64,000 nt of DNA from Xylona heveae TC161 (Eukaryota; Ascomycota; Xylonomycetes; Xylonales; Xylonaceae): positions 930,001 through 994,000 of the forward strand of contig NW_017264199.1 in NCBI RefSeq assembly GCF_001619985.1, in the 5' to 3' direction. Both the position numbers and the translations under genes were made by a program. Each line of letters begins with the position of its first letter. Position 1 is the stretch's first letter. The notes under the pieces were generated by a model, which was not told where the DNA came from, made no database searches, and saw only the letters and a list, made by a program, of their open reading frames with translations. Of this stretch, positions 47,881 through 60,030 are shown piece by piece.

Positions 47881-50056
47881 TATCTCCATCGTTCCTGACC
47901 ATCCCGCAGCAATTGTCACGCAATCTTTCTGGTATTGACACCAAAGCTGTTCAAAGTCGGATTCTGCTCTTTGTGCAGGGTCTTCCCAAATGGGAATCGC
48001 AATGCGTCTCGTGTCTCGTGTCTCGTCCTACTCATGTTTGCTACTTTGGGTCTTCTGCTCATATTTCGGCCTACTGTCCGACATCCGTCTATTCCAAGCC
48101 TCCTCATGATACATCGGCTGTCTTTTCTGAAGGAACGGCAGGAACGTTGACGAGGATAGTACAGGCAACTTTCTTAAAATGTAATTCACAGGAGACGAAG
48201 AAGCACTTTGCCTTTTTGAATCTGGCAGGGGTATATTCCATGAGTCTGCCAAACTCCTTGAAGAATGTGAGGCAAAACGGTAGGGAGTGCGTTGCCTATG
48301 AAATTGGCCAGTCCAGTAGAACATCTCCAGCTGCCTCCAACCTATAGGGGCCATTCTCTGCTGTATCTGTGGCCATGCAGAATCGTCCTGTTCCGCAATG
48401 TTGCAGTAACTACGACTTGCACGGATTATGCGTCGGGCCGAAATCTGCTGTCTGGCCTGTCCCTGACTATAAAACCTCGGTCTTGCTCTCAATGTGACCG
48501 CCACATTATCTCTGTCATTTCGTGATTGGTACTTCACGAGACCCATGCAAATATCCTGTACATGTCCCCTGCAACGTTTCCCGTCCTGGCAGCAGGGATT
48601 TCAAGTATCCCCCTTATTCTGCAGAAGCCCAATATTGAGACTCGCGTTGGGGTGCATTGATGCTTTTAGCCTATTTGCAACGATGAGCCTCGTTGTTCAT
48701 TGACATCCCAAAATCGGACATTTTATCCATGCACAACATTCGTGTCTCGAGTATTTATTCAACAAAACTGGCTTTCGTTCCACCTATACTCTTCTCTCTA
48801 TGATTTGCAGTTCCATTTCTTTTTCTGACCTTAGACGGCCGAACGTTTTTGAGGATCATCTCCGGCCGGGGTTGTAACAATCTCCATTGATAGAGAATTT
48901 TGTGATTTCTTTCTGCAGCAAAATGGGAACTTTTGAAGCTGCGCATGCGTGAGTGAACTCCGACATGGTAAATGAATGCCCCTCATATATGCGATGGCAG
49001 CAGATCGGAGATAAAGTGTTTGGTTGCGTGAGTTTAGAGTAGTCCATTGATAAGTTTCACAATGGAATAAGAGTAATCTCTCACAGAGAGATCTCTATGA
49101 ATAAAATTATAAGATTCATGTTAAAACGATTCTATCGCTTGCAAATCAGCTTGCGAACAGCCTTTCTGTCTCGCATGACCTACAATATGAAAAGCATGTT
49201 TTTGGGGGAATGCCACACCAGCCAGTCATCGCACCAAGCGAAAAGACCGCCCAACTCTTGGTCAATTTTGTCTTATAGCAACAGTTGATCTAGATTAGAT
49301 TGAGGCTTGTGAGAAAGGGGCTTCTCCAAAGCAACATAACGTTTACAAGTCGGCAGTATTTGATCTACCCATCCTCCGGCACGATGAGAGCAGGCGTAGC
49401 TTTTATACAGAGCACTTTGGCCAAACGCAGGATTTCCTGACTTTAATTTCACAGTATCTGCTGTTCCAAGCATGTCTTCACTCTTGAAGATCATCGCTTT
49501 TGGGAACGATGAGCGATTGGGCATATGGCTTTCGCAGTTATCTACCTTGTGTTTTGTGGATCTTCCCGGGTTCGCCTCCCCCGGCATCCCCGGCAGGCGG
49601 GTATACATAGGCGAGCGCTCCTTCCCTCGTTCTCGATTGAACTAAGCGCCCCGTTCCCCGGGGACATCTGGCCTCAAATCTACCGCCATAGCCGCGCCAT
49701 CCTTCCCCGAATGTTTCAGGGCAGGCCTTGGGTTGGAGCTTTCGTTGACGCATCTTTTGAGAACACTGTCGGGCAGGATTTATTCGCTAATTCTAACCAT
49801 CAAAACGACGTTGCTGAACCACTTTCTTATATATAAATTAATGCGGACCGGCTGAAACCCATTCGGAGCTTAGGTGTTGACATTGGCTTGCGTGTGGATA
49901 GACTGGGGTTCTGATCCAGCTTCTCAATAGCTTGGAAGTGTCTCTTTGCATTTGCAAACTGCTCAGCGTTCAAATGTACAAGCTCATCAGCATCATCGGC
50001 GAGTGATCTTACGTTTGCAGCATATTTGAACCCGGAAGTCTGGCTGCGACGGCAAG

Positions 50057-53000
50057 ATGAAACCACAACCCTTAATGAGCATCTTCACTGGAGCTTTAGC
50101 ACAGGTAGGCTCATGGGCCACCCTCAGTAGCTTCCTCTGGTCTACGACCCAATGGACGTCCGTGAAAGCTTCAAGCCCTTCTGTCAATGTAGCTTTGAAA
50201 GCTTCATTTGACTCGGCCCCCTATTTATTACAGCTGGTGTATGTTCCACCCGACATGCTGTTTGGTTCTCAGCTAACGTCCGTTCAGAGAGACAGCAGCG
50301 CAAGAAAATTCTAGCTCATATTTCCCTCTTCTCGATCGAATTGCGCAAGGATACTTTGACCAGGCCGACACAGACCAAGATCTCTACAATTTATTCCTAG
50401 GAGTCCTTCGCGATGATGGCCACCTTCCCAGCCAAGAATCCATATCCACTTTCAAGCTTTCGCTTTCAATACACTCGGCGGCCCCTCGGATCGAAGCTCA
50501 TTACCAATTTTACAATACTAGCGTGTCAAATTCTGAACTCGAAGAAGATTGTGCGGCATGGCTGCTTTTCAATGGAAAGCGCTATTCGGATCCTTCTCTT
50601 GCAGAGTTTCAGCAAGTATTAAGTGGACCAGGGTGAGTTCCAGCCAATAATTGGATTGGGTCCCCATTAATTCTCGATAGGTTCATACAAGAACTCCCGT
50701 TTGATCGTATTCTGGGAGCTCCCGATGTACCCGCGTCCATTCTATACGCCGATCCGACTTGCCCCAGCTTCAGAAATTTCCATAATGTTATTAGTAACAA
50801 AGCCAAACAAGGGCAAACCTCTTATCGGGTCCGTTACAAACCTCGCTCGAACCAATCGAAGAAACCTCTTTGGGTAAACAGCTACGGTGTAGAGCTTGCT
50901 CTCAAGCGCACGGATTATATTGTCATCGATGATCGTGCCGCCGAGAAGTCAACTTCCGGCAATGCCAAAGAAATCAAGTCTGGAAAAGCGGCATTGAGTG
51001 AGGTTGATGTAGCGGATATCAAACCCCTCTCCAAAACTGAGCTCGCTAGCCTTGGACTTCAAGCTGCAAGCTTTGTTATGAGCAGCGAGGATCAGTTTGA
51101 TACCTTGCTCAAGCTCTTGGATGACTTCCCTCGACACGCCTCTTCAATCTCTGCTCACAATGCTACCTCAGAGTTCCTCGACGAATACTACAAAAATCGT
51201 CAGATTTTCCTGACTGGCGGATATAACATTGTTTGGATCAACGGACTTCAAATCGATGCGAGACAGATGGATGCGTTTTCACTCTTGGAGAATTTGCGGC
51301 GAGAAAGGGTGTATATAAACGGCCTTAGAGCCGCGGGGCTGACAAGCAGTGAAGGCATAAGCCTTTTATCGAATCGCGCTATTGCCGAGGCAAAGACTGG
51401 ACGAGAGGTTCAAAGATATGACTTCAGAGACGTTCAAGAAGATGGAAAGGTCATCGTATGGTTGAATGATATTGAAAAAGACAAGCGTTACGACGCTTGG
51501 CCAAAGGAATTGAGAGCCGTGAGTTTGACCTCATGGATTTTATAAACACTCTCATGTGCACTGCTGATACTCCTAAAAGTTATTTCAACAAACCTACCCA
51601 GGGCAATTGCCCACCGTTAGGCGAGACATCCATAACCTCGTTGTGCCTATCGACCTTTCGGATCCTGAAGAAGTAGATCTGGTAGTGGAAGGGCTGCAGA
51701 CCTTTGTCAAACGCAAAATTCCGATTCGATTTGGCATAGTACCTTCTGTCAAGTCGGATTCCGCTGCTGCTCAGGCCAAGGTTGTGTACCATTTGCTTGA
51801 AAGCTACGGTCTTTCTTCTGTCTTTGAATACCTGGAGTCCGTGAGTCAGAGTATACTGTTCAATTCCTATTTGAGCTCGGCTAACAATGATGGAACAGGC
51901 CCTTAAGGCCAAGGATCTTGGAACTCCGAACAAAGCCTACTTTGAGAATGCAATTAAAAATCGGAACCTCCGAGGAGAAGCCACACAACTACCATTTGCA
52001 GAAGTCATTCAAAAGTCTAGTCACGCAGAGCGACTGAATGCTGCTGAAGCCTACCTGAAGAGGTTGGGCGGCGACTTAAAGCCCCTCTTCTATATTAATG
52101 GCGTTGCCTTGCCTCGCAATGATGAGTGGTTGCAGGCTATGAGCATGAGGGTCAATATGGACATTCGAGAACTTCAACAAGCTCTTTTTGAAGAGAAGAT
52201 CTCTGATGATATCTGGGTTCCTGGATATTTTCTCACTAATGCCGCAACCACTCGAAATGCTCTGGTCATACCAGAAGACGAAGGAGACATTAAAATCATT
52301 AATCTCAACGAGGCATTGGAGTCACACAAGAGCACTTACGAGAGTTTGCCTCGGCTCAGTAACTGGGTAACAGCAGAGAAGTCTGAGTTTGCACACTTGA
52401 TAGCCATAGATGATTTTAACACGGAGAAAGGACGGGAGTTACTGCTCGAAGCTGTAACTTTTGCAAAACGGCGCAGCGGGATTGAGCTCGTTCTCCTTCA
52501 CAATCCGAAAGACTCGTCTCAAGGAGGCATTACTTCTACTACAATAGCAGAGCTGCTGGATCAGAACAAAGAAGTAGCGACTGAGAGTATTAAAAATGCA
52601 CTTCAAAACGCATTCTCTGCTATGGCTGCTTCGGGGAACGAGGACTCAGGTTCTGAGGAACCAATAGCCTCACGGGCTCTTGTTGAAGAGCTAGGATTCC
52701 AGCCGGGCCAAGAAGGGCTTGTGCTCAATGGACGGGCTATTGGACCTATCCCTTCATCTTCTCAATTTTCGTCATCCGATTTTGAGCAGCTCCTTAATTA
52801 TGAGCGAACAAAACGCATACTTCCAGTCTATCATGGCTTGCTTGGCCTTCATCTCGAGGAAAAGCTGACGAGTCCTCTGGTTTCAGCGAAATTGTCTTCC
52901 TTGGTCGCTTTATCCAGTTTGTCGGATATGCCTGAAAGCATCTTTGACCGTTCGTCGCAGATGAGAATTGATGGTTACAACGTTTGGGAAACAAACTACA

Positions 53001-54784
53001 CAGCAATCTTGGCTGGGAATGACCCAGACGAGGCATCAATTCAAATTGTCGCCGCGATCGATCCAGCAAGCGAAACTGCACAACGCTGGGTTCCTATTCT
53101 TAAAGTCCTCTCGGAATTGGACGGCGTGTATTTGAAGCTGTTCCTGAACCCGAAAGAGAAAGTCGACGAGCTCCCCATTAAACGCTTCTACAGGCAGGTG
53201 CTTGGTTCTGAGCCATCCTTTAATGACGATGGTGCATTGCGTGCTCCGATGGCACAGTTCAACAGCATCCCGGCTGATGTGCTCTTGACCACCACCTTGG
53301 ATGTTCCGCCATCATGGCTCGTAGCTCCCAAGGAGTCGGTTCATGATCTCGACAATATCAAGCTCAGCTCGCTCAACGGCGGCAGCATCGACGCCGTGTA
53401 TGAGCTTGAGCACATCCTCATTGAGGGTCACGCACGCGACACAACCATCGGTCCACCTCCTCGAGGCGCACAACTGGTCCTAGGGACTGAGAAAGACCCC
53501 CATTTTGGCGACACGATCATCATGGCGAACCTGGGGTACTTTCAGTTCAAGGCAAACCCAGGATTTTGGAAAATTAGTCTGCAAGAAGGACGCAGCCAGC
53601 AAATTTACCAGATTGACACTCTCGGCACAAAAGGCTACAATTCTGATCCCACCACGGACTTTACTACCGAAATCGCATTAACCTCTTTCCGAGGTGTTAC
53701 GCTCTACCCTCGTCTTTCCCGCAAGCCAGGACAAGAAACCGAAGACGTGCTTGACGATTCACCTTCCTCCTTCCTTTCTGGCACGCCACTCGACTACGTG
53801 TCCAAAGGCATTCAGATGGCCGAAGGCGTGCTTTCCAAGACTCCCGTACTAAGTAACCTTTTGGGGAAGAGGGGAAGCAGCCAGCACGCAGATATTAACA
53901 TCTTCTCCGTCGCCAGCGGCCACCTATACGAGCGCATGCTCAACATCATGATGGTCAGCGTGATGAAACACACCAAGCACAGCGTCAAGTTCTGGTTCAT
54001 TGAGCAATTCCTCTCCCCATCTTTCAAAGACCAGCTTCCCTTCCTCGCCGCACACTACAACTTTTCCTACGAAATGGTCACATTCAAATGGCCGCATTGG
54101 CTGCGTGGCCAGCGCGAGAAGCAGCGCGAAATCTGGGGCTACAAGATTCTCTTCTTGGACGTCCTCTTCCCGCTTTCCCTCGACAAAGTCATCTTCGTCG
54201 ACGCCGACCAGATTGTCCGCGCAGACATGTATGACCTCGTCACCCTGCCGCTCGAAAACGGCGCCCCCTACGGCTTCACGCCCATGTGCGACTCCCGCGT
54301 TGAAATAGAAGGCTTCCGCTTCTGGAAACAGGGTTACTGGAAGAGCTTCCTCCGCGGGAAACCATACCACATCTCCGCCCTCTACGTCGTTGACCTCAAG
54401 CGCTTCCGTGCCTTGGCCGCTGGCGACCGCCTCAGAGGCCAGTACCATCAACTCTCGGCCGATCCGGAATCCCTTTCAAACCTGGACCAGGACTTGCCCA
54501 ACCACATGCAGTCTGTCCTGCCCATCCATTCCTTGCCCCAAGACTGGCTCTGGTGCGAGACGTGGTGCTCCGATGAATCCCTTGCCACGGCAAAGACGAT
54601 TGATCTGTGCAACAATCCCATGACGAAAGAGCCAAAGCTCGACAGAGCAAGGAGACAAGTCCCCGAGTGGACAGACTTTGATGATGAAATCGCACGTGTA
54701 ATTAGAGAAGGAAAAGAAGCGCAAAAAGATGCAAACAAGCTTGACGACGCGCAGCCTGAGGAGCGGGTCAGAGATGAGTTGTAA
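50057..54784 (+). CDS. gpt1: UDP-glucose:glycoprotein glucosyltransferase (UGGT)
   Basis: ER-lumen folding sensor that reglucosylates N-glycans of misfolded glycoproteins. Five exons: 50057-50238, 50288-50632, 50681-51518, 51580-51840, 51899-54784; 1503 residues. A moderately hydrophobic N terminus acts as the likely signal peptide before SPSVNVALKASFDSAPYLLQ. The long middle holds thioredoxin-like repeats of the sensor part (FLTGGYNIVWINGLQI, YFINGV-type FYINGVALPRNDEW). The GT24 catalytic domain covers ~1206-1480: DINIFSVASGHLYERMLNIM, FWFIEQFLSPSFKDQLPFLA, the DxD metal site in FVDADQIVRADMYDL (1310-1312), GFRFWKQGYWKSFLRGKPYH, NLDQDLPNHMQ and LPQDWLWCETWC. The protein ends RVRDEL, an ER-retrieval-type tetrapeptide. 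Full length and the intact DxD argue for an active enzyme, not the diverged Kre5 form. Confidence 0.95.
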
Positions 54785-55753
54785 GATTAGCATAGAGGTA
54801 GAGGTGTATGATAAGGTTCTATTCTCTCTTTTTTTTTTTTTTCCTTTTCGTTTCCTTGGTCTTCCAATTTCTCCTTTTGTATTTTGCTTGTTCCCTTTTT
54901 TTTTCTTTCTCCTGATTATTCTACGGCACATCTATGCATGGCCGTGAGAGCCAAAAAAAAAAGGAGCAACAGAGAATAAAAATATAGATGACCGCTTTAC
55001 ATTACATGTTCATGTCGTGTCCATCTGAATTTATCCATCCCACGCTGTCAAATTGTCTCAAGGAACCACGAGACCAGATGATCGTATCAAGTTATCACGT
55101 CAAAACACACCGTTCGTTCAGTATTAATATCACTTGTTTTAGTACCTTCGTAGCTCACGTCAAAAGTCGAGTACAATTTTTTTTTTTTTTGTTCTTGGCT
55201 AATATCGGAGGGAAAAGCCCCCCCTTTGACTAAAGGTAGATACTAAGGTAGAATAGAAAGAGAAATGATATGTAGTCGATCGTCACCCCGTATCCTTTTA
55301 GAACCGGTTTTTTTTTTAAAAAATGTTATTGTTCTGGTGTTTTGGTACCCTCTACACTGCAATGTTACTCTCCATTAATCGAATTTTTTTTCCCTCGTGT
55401 GATTGGAAGACACTTATTCCACTGTTCGCGAACGTCTGACTTTTATTAGGGCAGGGCAGGGCAAAAAGGAACAAGGGGAGAAAAAAAAAAAGAAAAGAAA
55501 AGAAAAAAGGGCGGGGGGAAGGGAAGAGAAAAAGTTAACATCCAGCTTGAGAAGAGCAGAATTGCTATTACGGAGACGGAAATGGAAAGGGTGTCAGGCG
55601 TTAAATACATGTGGAACTGGCGCCCGTCAAGCAAGAATGATAAGGAGGGTGGGTAGGCAGGGAGTAAATTGTAATCGTAAGGAAGACACCGGCAATGGTA
55701 AAGAAGAAGAGTGTGTCCAATAAGTAAGCCAGGCAGACTATGTAGATGGTGAC

Positions 55754-55804
55754 CTTGAAGCCCACTGTAACTTGAAGCCCACTGTAACTTGAAGCCCACT
55801 GTAA
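55754..55804. repeat. 17-bp tandem repeat, three exact copies, next to the gap
   Basis: Unit CTTGAAGCCCACTGTAA at 55754-55770, 55771-55787 and 55788-55804. It ends 3 bases before the N run, so the true copy number is probably unresolved. Confidence 0.9.
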
Positions 55805-55807
55805 TTG

Positions 55808-55817
55808 NNNNNNNNNN

Positions 55818-55849
<32 letters not shown>
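55808..55849. other. Assembly gap (10 N) followed by A(32)
   Basis: Ten N at 55808-55817 directly abut 32 A (55818-55849). The round gap size suggests a scaffold join of unknown true length. Confidence 0.95.
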
Positions 55850-55859
<10 letters not shown>

Positions 55860-56006
55860 AAAAGCGGAAGAGATGACTGCACAACTGCGCAGAAACACAA
55901 CAACAGGAGTGTGTGCTTCAGAGCAAAGGGGAAAAAAAAAGTTCGTTTCAACAAGAAACTGCATTCATAGAGATTGCTGCCGTGCAACTAAAGTTCATAA
56001 GAAAAT

Positions 56007-58805
56007 CTAAACGCCTCTTAACAATCTGACGCGCTGCGCCATTTCGCGATCGACTCCATCGACGAATGGGAGCTGGGTGCTGTCCAAACCACCATGCTGG
56101 CCGCGGAGGGAGGGATCAACGACATCATCAGTAAACGAGTCATGTCGGGCATGGCCAGTACGGGCCTGGCTTGCGCCATTGACATGCTCGTCGTCGTCGT
56201 TATCATAGCCCATGGAGGTATCAAAATGGTGCTGGCTACTACTGTGAAAATCATGATCGTCACCAAGCGCCTCGTCTTCGACCACGGTCGTCGAAAGCTT
56301 CTTCTTTCTACGCTTCTTCGCGGCAGCTTCTTCGTCCTCTGTAGAAGGAATGTAGCGCTCGCCAAGCTCGGTTGGGTGATCGGCAATCAGGCGATCCATG
56401 AGTCCAAGAACCATATCTTGGAGCGATAGTTGGTTCAGTTCTGGAGCAGTCTGTTTCATCTTGTGGAAAGCCCATTTTCGATCAGTTGTGCTCCAGATTG
56501 CGCGGAATTCGGGCGATCCGACAATTTTCCACGGAATATTCTTTTCTTCGTAGGTTCCAGATTCAGAAATGCTGTTGATGATGATGATGAAGGGTTAGCT
56601 AAAGTAAATGAAGAGCACAAGACAAATAAAGAAGAAAACTGGAAGAGCAGTGCAGGTAAGAATAGACAGGATAGGGCACAAGGGGGAAAACAGTGAGAAA
56701 AAAAAAAAAAAAGCCCTTACCTCTGCAACAGATGAAACTTATCTCCCGGAAGCATTTTGGCAATCTTTTGCTCTGCCTGCTTCACTCTCCACGTGATCTT
56801 CGGTCCCCGGTCGCGATCGGACGGAATAACTCCTTCGGCCTCCAATCTGGCTTTACGCTCCTCCTCTGCATCTCTGACCTTGAGCTTTTTCCATTTGTAC
56901 AGGCACTGCAACCGACTTCGTGTGCCGCCCATTTTATCGCTGACAATGCTCCAATTGACCAGATCTTCGAAGGTTTCCGGCTGCTGCTCTGCTGATGTTG
57001 CTTCAACATTGGCATCTCGTTTCGCAGCTTTCTCTGCAATCTTGGCTTCCTGCATAGCGGTTATACATTCTTCAATAGCCTTGCGCAGCGATCGCTCCTC
57101 TTGTTCGGTCCAGATATCCTTGTTCATGTGGTCACCGCACTTGAGATAATTTCGCCAACGGTCACGGCAATCCTCTGGCATGCGTCCTATCATCTCGCCA
57201 ATGGCTTTCCATCTGTTTGGCTTTTGCGTTTGGGCAAGTCTGAGTCTTTCATCTTCCTCGGCCGTCCATTGCCCACGCTTGCCAAAATTATGAAAACGTC
57301 TGCGACAGACCTTGTAGATTGACTGCCGAGTCCGATAGGGTAGAACATTGGCAACATCGGTCCAGAAATCATCCTTCATGCCGACTGCGCCGCGGTTCGT
57401 CGCCTGAATCTTTTCATTCAGTTCAAATTGGGACATATCATGCTCCAACCGGTACTTTTCGAAAAAGTCAGTCAGCTGGTCAATCTCGTATTTGGTAAAT
57501 GGCCCAGAGGTGGCCGACTCTTGGTCGTTTGATTCCGCTGGATCGGTTTCGCGGCTCTTCTTCTTAGACCCCTTGGATGTCTTGGAGCGCTTTTCTGCTC
57601 GGCTTGGCTTGTCCGTCTTTTCTCCTTCTGAACGCTTCCGCTTCGAGGTCGCCTTAGAACCAAGCTCCACGGATCCCTCACGAACATCGTCACCCTCTGC
57701 CTCTTCGGACTGGGCGGTAACTGCGTCCCGGCCGGGTTCGGATGCTGTCAAGGTCTCCGCTCCAGCTGAGCCGCCAGTCAGCGCGGGATCAATAATGAGC
57801 GCATTTGCTGCGGACGCTGTGTGAGCAAGACTATCTGCGTCCTGTCCCGCTGCCCGCTTCTTCCTCTTCTTCTTCTCGGCTACTGCAGCTGAAGGAGAGG
57901 CGTTGAAGCCCTCGCCATCTTGCCCGGACATATCTGCCCCATGGCCTCCAAAACTACTATATGTGGATTGGGGTTCGTGGACGGAACTGGGAGGTAGCAT
58001 TTGAGATGACGGGTCCACATGCTGGCCGTAATCTCCAGCGTGGGTGTTTACATGAGCTGGGGTGGACTGAGAGACGCTCGATTGCGCGGTCTGAGGATAC
58101 GGTTGGGGTGGTCCAAACATATTTTCCATCAATGAATCGATGGTGTCCGTCTGGCCGCCCGACTCCTTTCTCTGAGCATGTCTCTCTGAGCGACTCTTGG
58201 GTTCTTTCTTGCTCTTCCTCTTCTTATGTCGGTCATGTCGCGCTCTGTGCTCCTCATCTTCCTCAGGAATATTAGGTTCGTCTTGTAATTGGTTCTCGAA
58301 TGCAATCTGCGAAGAAGCAGCGAGATCGTCATTGTTAGAATACTGTTGTCGATCCATGTCCTGGGAGTGTGAACCCTTCATTTCCAGAAGTGTGCGTGCA
58401 CTCTCTTCCTCTTTGCTGTGCTGAGCAGTGCTCTCCTCTTGTTCGTGTCGATGTTTCTTTTTCCTCTGCTTCTTCTTCCGCGCAGTCTCTGGTGACCGCG
58501 AATGCGATTGTTCCTCAATTTGTTGATCCTGCTGCAATTAGTTTCTCGCGTTTAATTAATAGGTGGGCACGGGCAGCGGGTGATGGAGTCGTCATACCAT
58601 GTCTTCTGCGAACAGCTCGTCAGCTTCACGAACGGACAAAAAATAAGGGCATTCACAAGCACAGCTAGTCAAGGTGCTTTCATTCACATTGGTGTAAACA
58701 CATACCTGGAGGGTCTTCAGCTCGGGATCCGTGTACAGGCTGCGAAGATGATTGACCCATCTCCCGCGCTGCTGACCGCGCTTTCTCGCGTTTCTGAGTC
58801 GGCAT
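56007..58805 (-). CDS. reb1: Reb1-like Myb-domain DNA-binding protein
   Basis: Nuclear Myb factor of the Reb1/TTF-I type; Reb1 blocks RNA polymerase I at rDNA terminators and also acts at promoters. Four exons: 58805-58706, 58623-58598 (26 nt), 58531-56721, 56571-56007; 833 residues. The N-terminal ~330 residues are charged and disordered with Lys-rich clusters (RKKKQRKKKHR, KKRKSKKEPKSR). The DNA-binding region follows: FTKYEIDQLTDFFEKYRLEH, YRTRQSIYKVCRRRFHNFGK, Myb repeat RGQWTAEEDERLRLAQTQ with RWKAIGEMIGRMPEDCRDRW (~460-510), and KDIWTEQEERSLRKAIEEC with a spacer before WSIVSDKMGGTRSRLQCLYK. Exon 4 has IPWKIVGSPEFRAIWSTTDR and an acidic tail. The start could also be an in-frame ATG 15 codons later. 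Assigned on Myb order; targets not visible. Confidence 0.85.
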
Positions 58806-59232
58806 GAAGAGATCAATGGCCCAGGGCCCGTCGACAGCGAAATAACACTTCTGGGGAAGAGCTCAGGGATCCAAGCACGCGTCGAACCGGGTAACTTGAT
58901 GAACCGATACGACGCGGGATTGATGACGATGATGGGAAGTGATGCCGGGTAAGCAGCAGAGTGAAGATGGGGGAGATGGACAAGGTAAGCTGGATGTGGG
59001 CGGGGGAGCAAAGGGAGGAGGTTGCGAGTACAGTAGCGAGCTCATGGTGCACGCTTTGCCAAATACGGCAAGCGCCAAGTCAAGCCCATGGTCTCAGTGC
59101 AAATAACAATCTCAGGACGCGTTCCCAAATATAAACAGAACACCTATTGAAAAATTACATCTGGAATATGAGCACCTGCTTGATAACGCGGCTTCCTAAA
59201 CTTTCCCATGACTAGGCAAAACAAAGGGTTCA
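58806..59232. other. Divergent promoter region REB1/phosphatase
   Basis: 427 bp between two facing-apart start codons. Holds one ACGCGT core near 58877 and nothing else recognised. Confidence 0.5.
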
Positions 59233-60030
59233 ATGGGGACTGGGATGACTACCATCTTCCTGAACCCCACTAACAGTCTCGCAATCTCTCAACTATCACC
59301 ATTCGTCTTTCACATGGGTGAAAATAGAGCAGGTGACAAGGCAGAGAAGGATAGGAACAAGAAGTGGGAGATGGCGTTCACGGCGCGGGCGAGGCAGATT
59401 GTACCTGGTCTCTACCTCGGAAACGTCGAAGCGTCACACCAAAGGGAAATACTTCAAGCAAATCATATCAACGCAATCGTCTCTCTGACTGACGCTCGGT
59501 GGGTGTGGTGGAACAGCACTACAAGAGACGCAGGCATTCCGGCACATCGTCACAAATGGGTCCAGTGCGCAGATTCGTCGACGCAAGACCTCCTTGCTCA
59601 TATGAGCGGCATTTGCGACTTTATCGACCAGATGGCCTCCCCAGCTCTTTCGTCGCTGTCTTCCTTGCCCGTCGAGCACAAACACGATACAAATGATGGG
59701 TCGTGTGGAGCTCCTCCGGAGGCCATACTAATCCACTGTGATCTTGGGATATCACGGTCGCCAACGATAATCATTGCCTATCTTATGCGCAAATTACGTA
59801 TGCAGCAAGCGAACGTGTTGAATTTTGTTCAATCAAGCCAAAGAATTAAACCGAACCCTAATTTTATTCGCCAACTTCAAGTATGGGAGATGGTTGGGTA
59901 TGAAGTATGGGAGGACGAAGACAGGACTGCCCCGAAAGCGCCCTACAAAGCATATTTGGAGGATCGGGCTGCCCTCCTTGAAAATAGAGGGCTCACCGGA
60001 AATGAACCGCTCGCGCCTCAAGATCTTTAG
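59233..60030 (+). CDS. Dual-specificity protein phosphatase
   Basis: Intronless, 265 residues. Cys-dependent phosphatase that should remove phosphate from Ser/Thr and Tyr residues. The fold starts at QIVPGLYLGNVEASHQREIL, followed by HINAIVSLTDARW and the general-acid region VQCADSSTQDLLAHMSGICD FID. The P-loop HCDLGISRS has Cys169 and Arg175 intact (C-x5-R), followed by PTIIIAYLMRKLRMQQANVL and KPNPNFIRQLQVWE, the typical DSP ending. A loop of ~25 polar residues (~135-160) precedes the P-loop. No kinase-interaction, lipid-binding or membrane segment is visible, so the substrate is open. The ~45 residues before the fold are less conserved-looking, and a start at a later in-frame ATG is possible. 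Confidence 0.9.
   Translation: MGTGMTTIFLNPTNSLAISQLSPFVFHMGENRAGDKAEKDRNKKWEMAFTARARQIVPGLYLGNVEASHQREILQANHINAIVSLTDARWVWWNSTTRDAGIPAHRHKWVQCADSSTQDLLAHMSGICDFIDQMASPALSSLSSLPVEHKHDTNDGSCGAPPEAILIHCDLGISRSPTIIIAYLMRKLRMQQANVLNFVQSSQRIKPNPNFIRQLQVWEMVGYEVWEDEDRTAPKAPYKAYLEDRAALLENRGLTGNEPLAPQDL

Larger units (their letters stand above)
43681..50056. other. 6.4-kb stretch without a convincing gene
   Basis: Lies between two genes transcribed away from each other (the unknown minus-strand gene and the glucosyltransferase). The longest open frames (142 codons at 46390-46818, 144 at 47913-48347, 172 at 48028-48546 on minus) overlap one another on opposite strands, have random composition and show no family motif. 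Low-complexity tracts occur at 44337-44663 and 47850-47880. No terminal repeats, reverse transcriptase, transposase or RNA gene were recognised. It may be extended regulatory DNA, noncoding transcripts or decayed sequence. Confidence 0.5.
54785..56006. other. Intergenic between convergent genes, with assembly gap
   Basis: Tail-to-tail spacer between UGGT (+) and the Reb1-like gene (-). Rich in T and A runs and purine tracts (55480-55530). Contains the tandem repeat, the N gap and the poly-A run listed separately. No gene seen. Confidence 0.6.

Noticed and set aside
48028-48546. 172-codon minus-strand frame
   Set aside because: Overlaps a 144-codon plus-strand frame, no motif, low-complexity ending; not protein-like.
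43681-50056. Transposon or virus-derived relic in the gene-free interval
   Set aside because: No terminal repeats, target duplications or recognisable element proteins were seen by eye.
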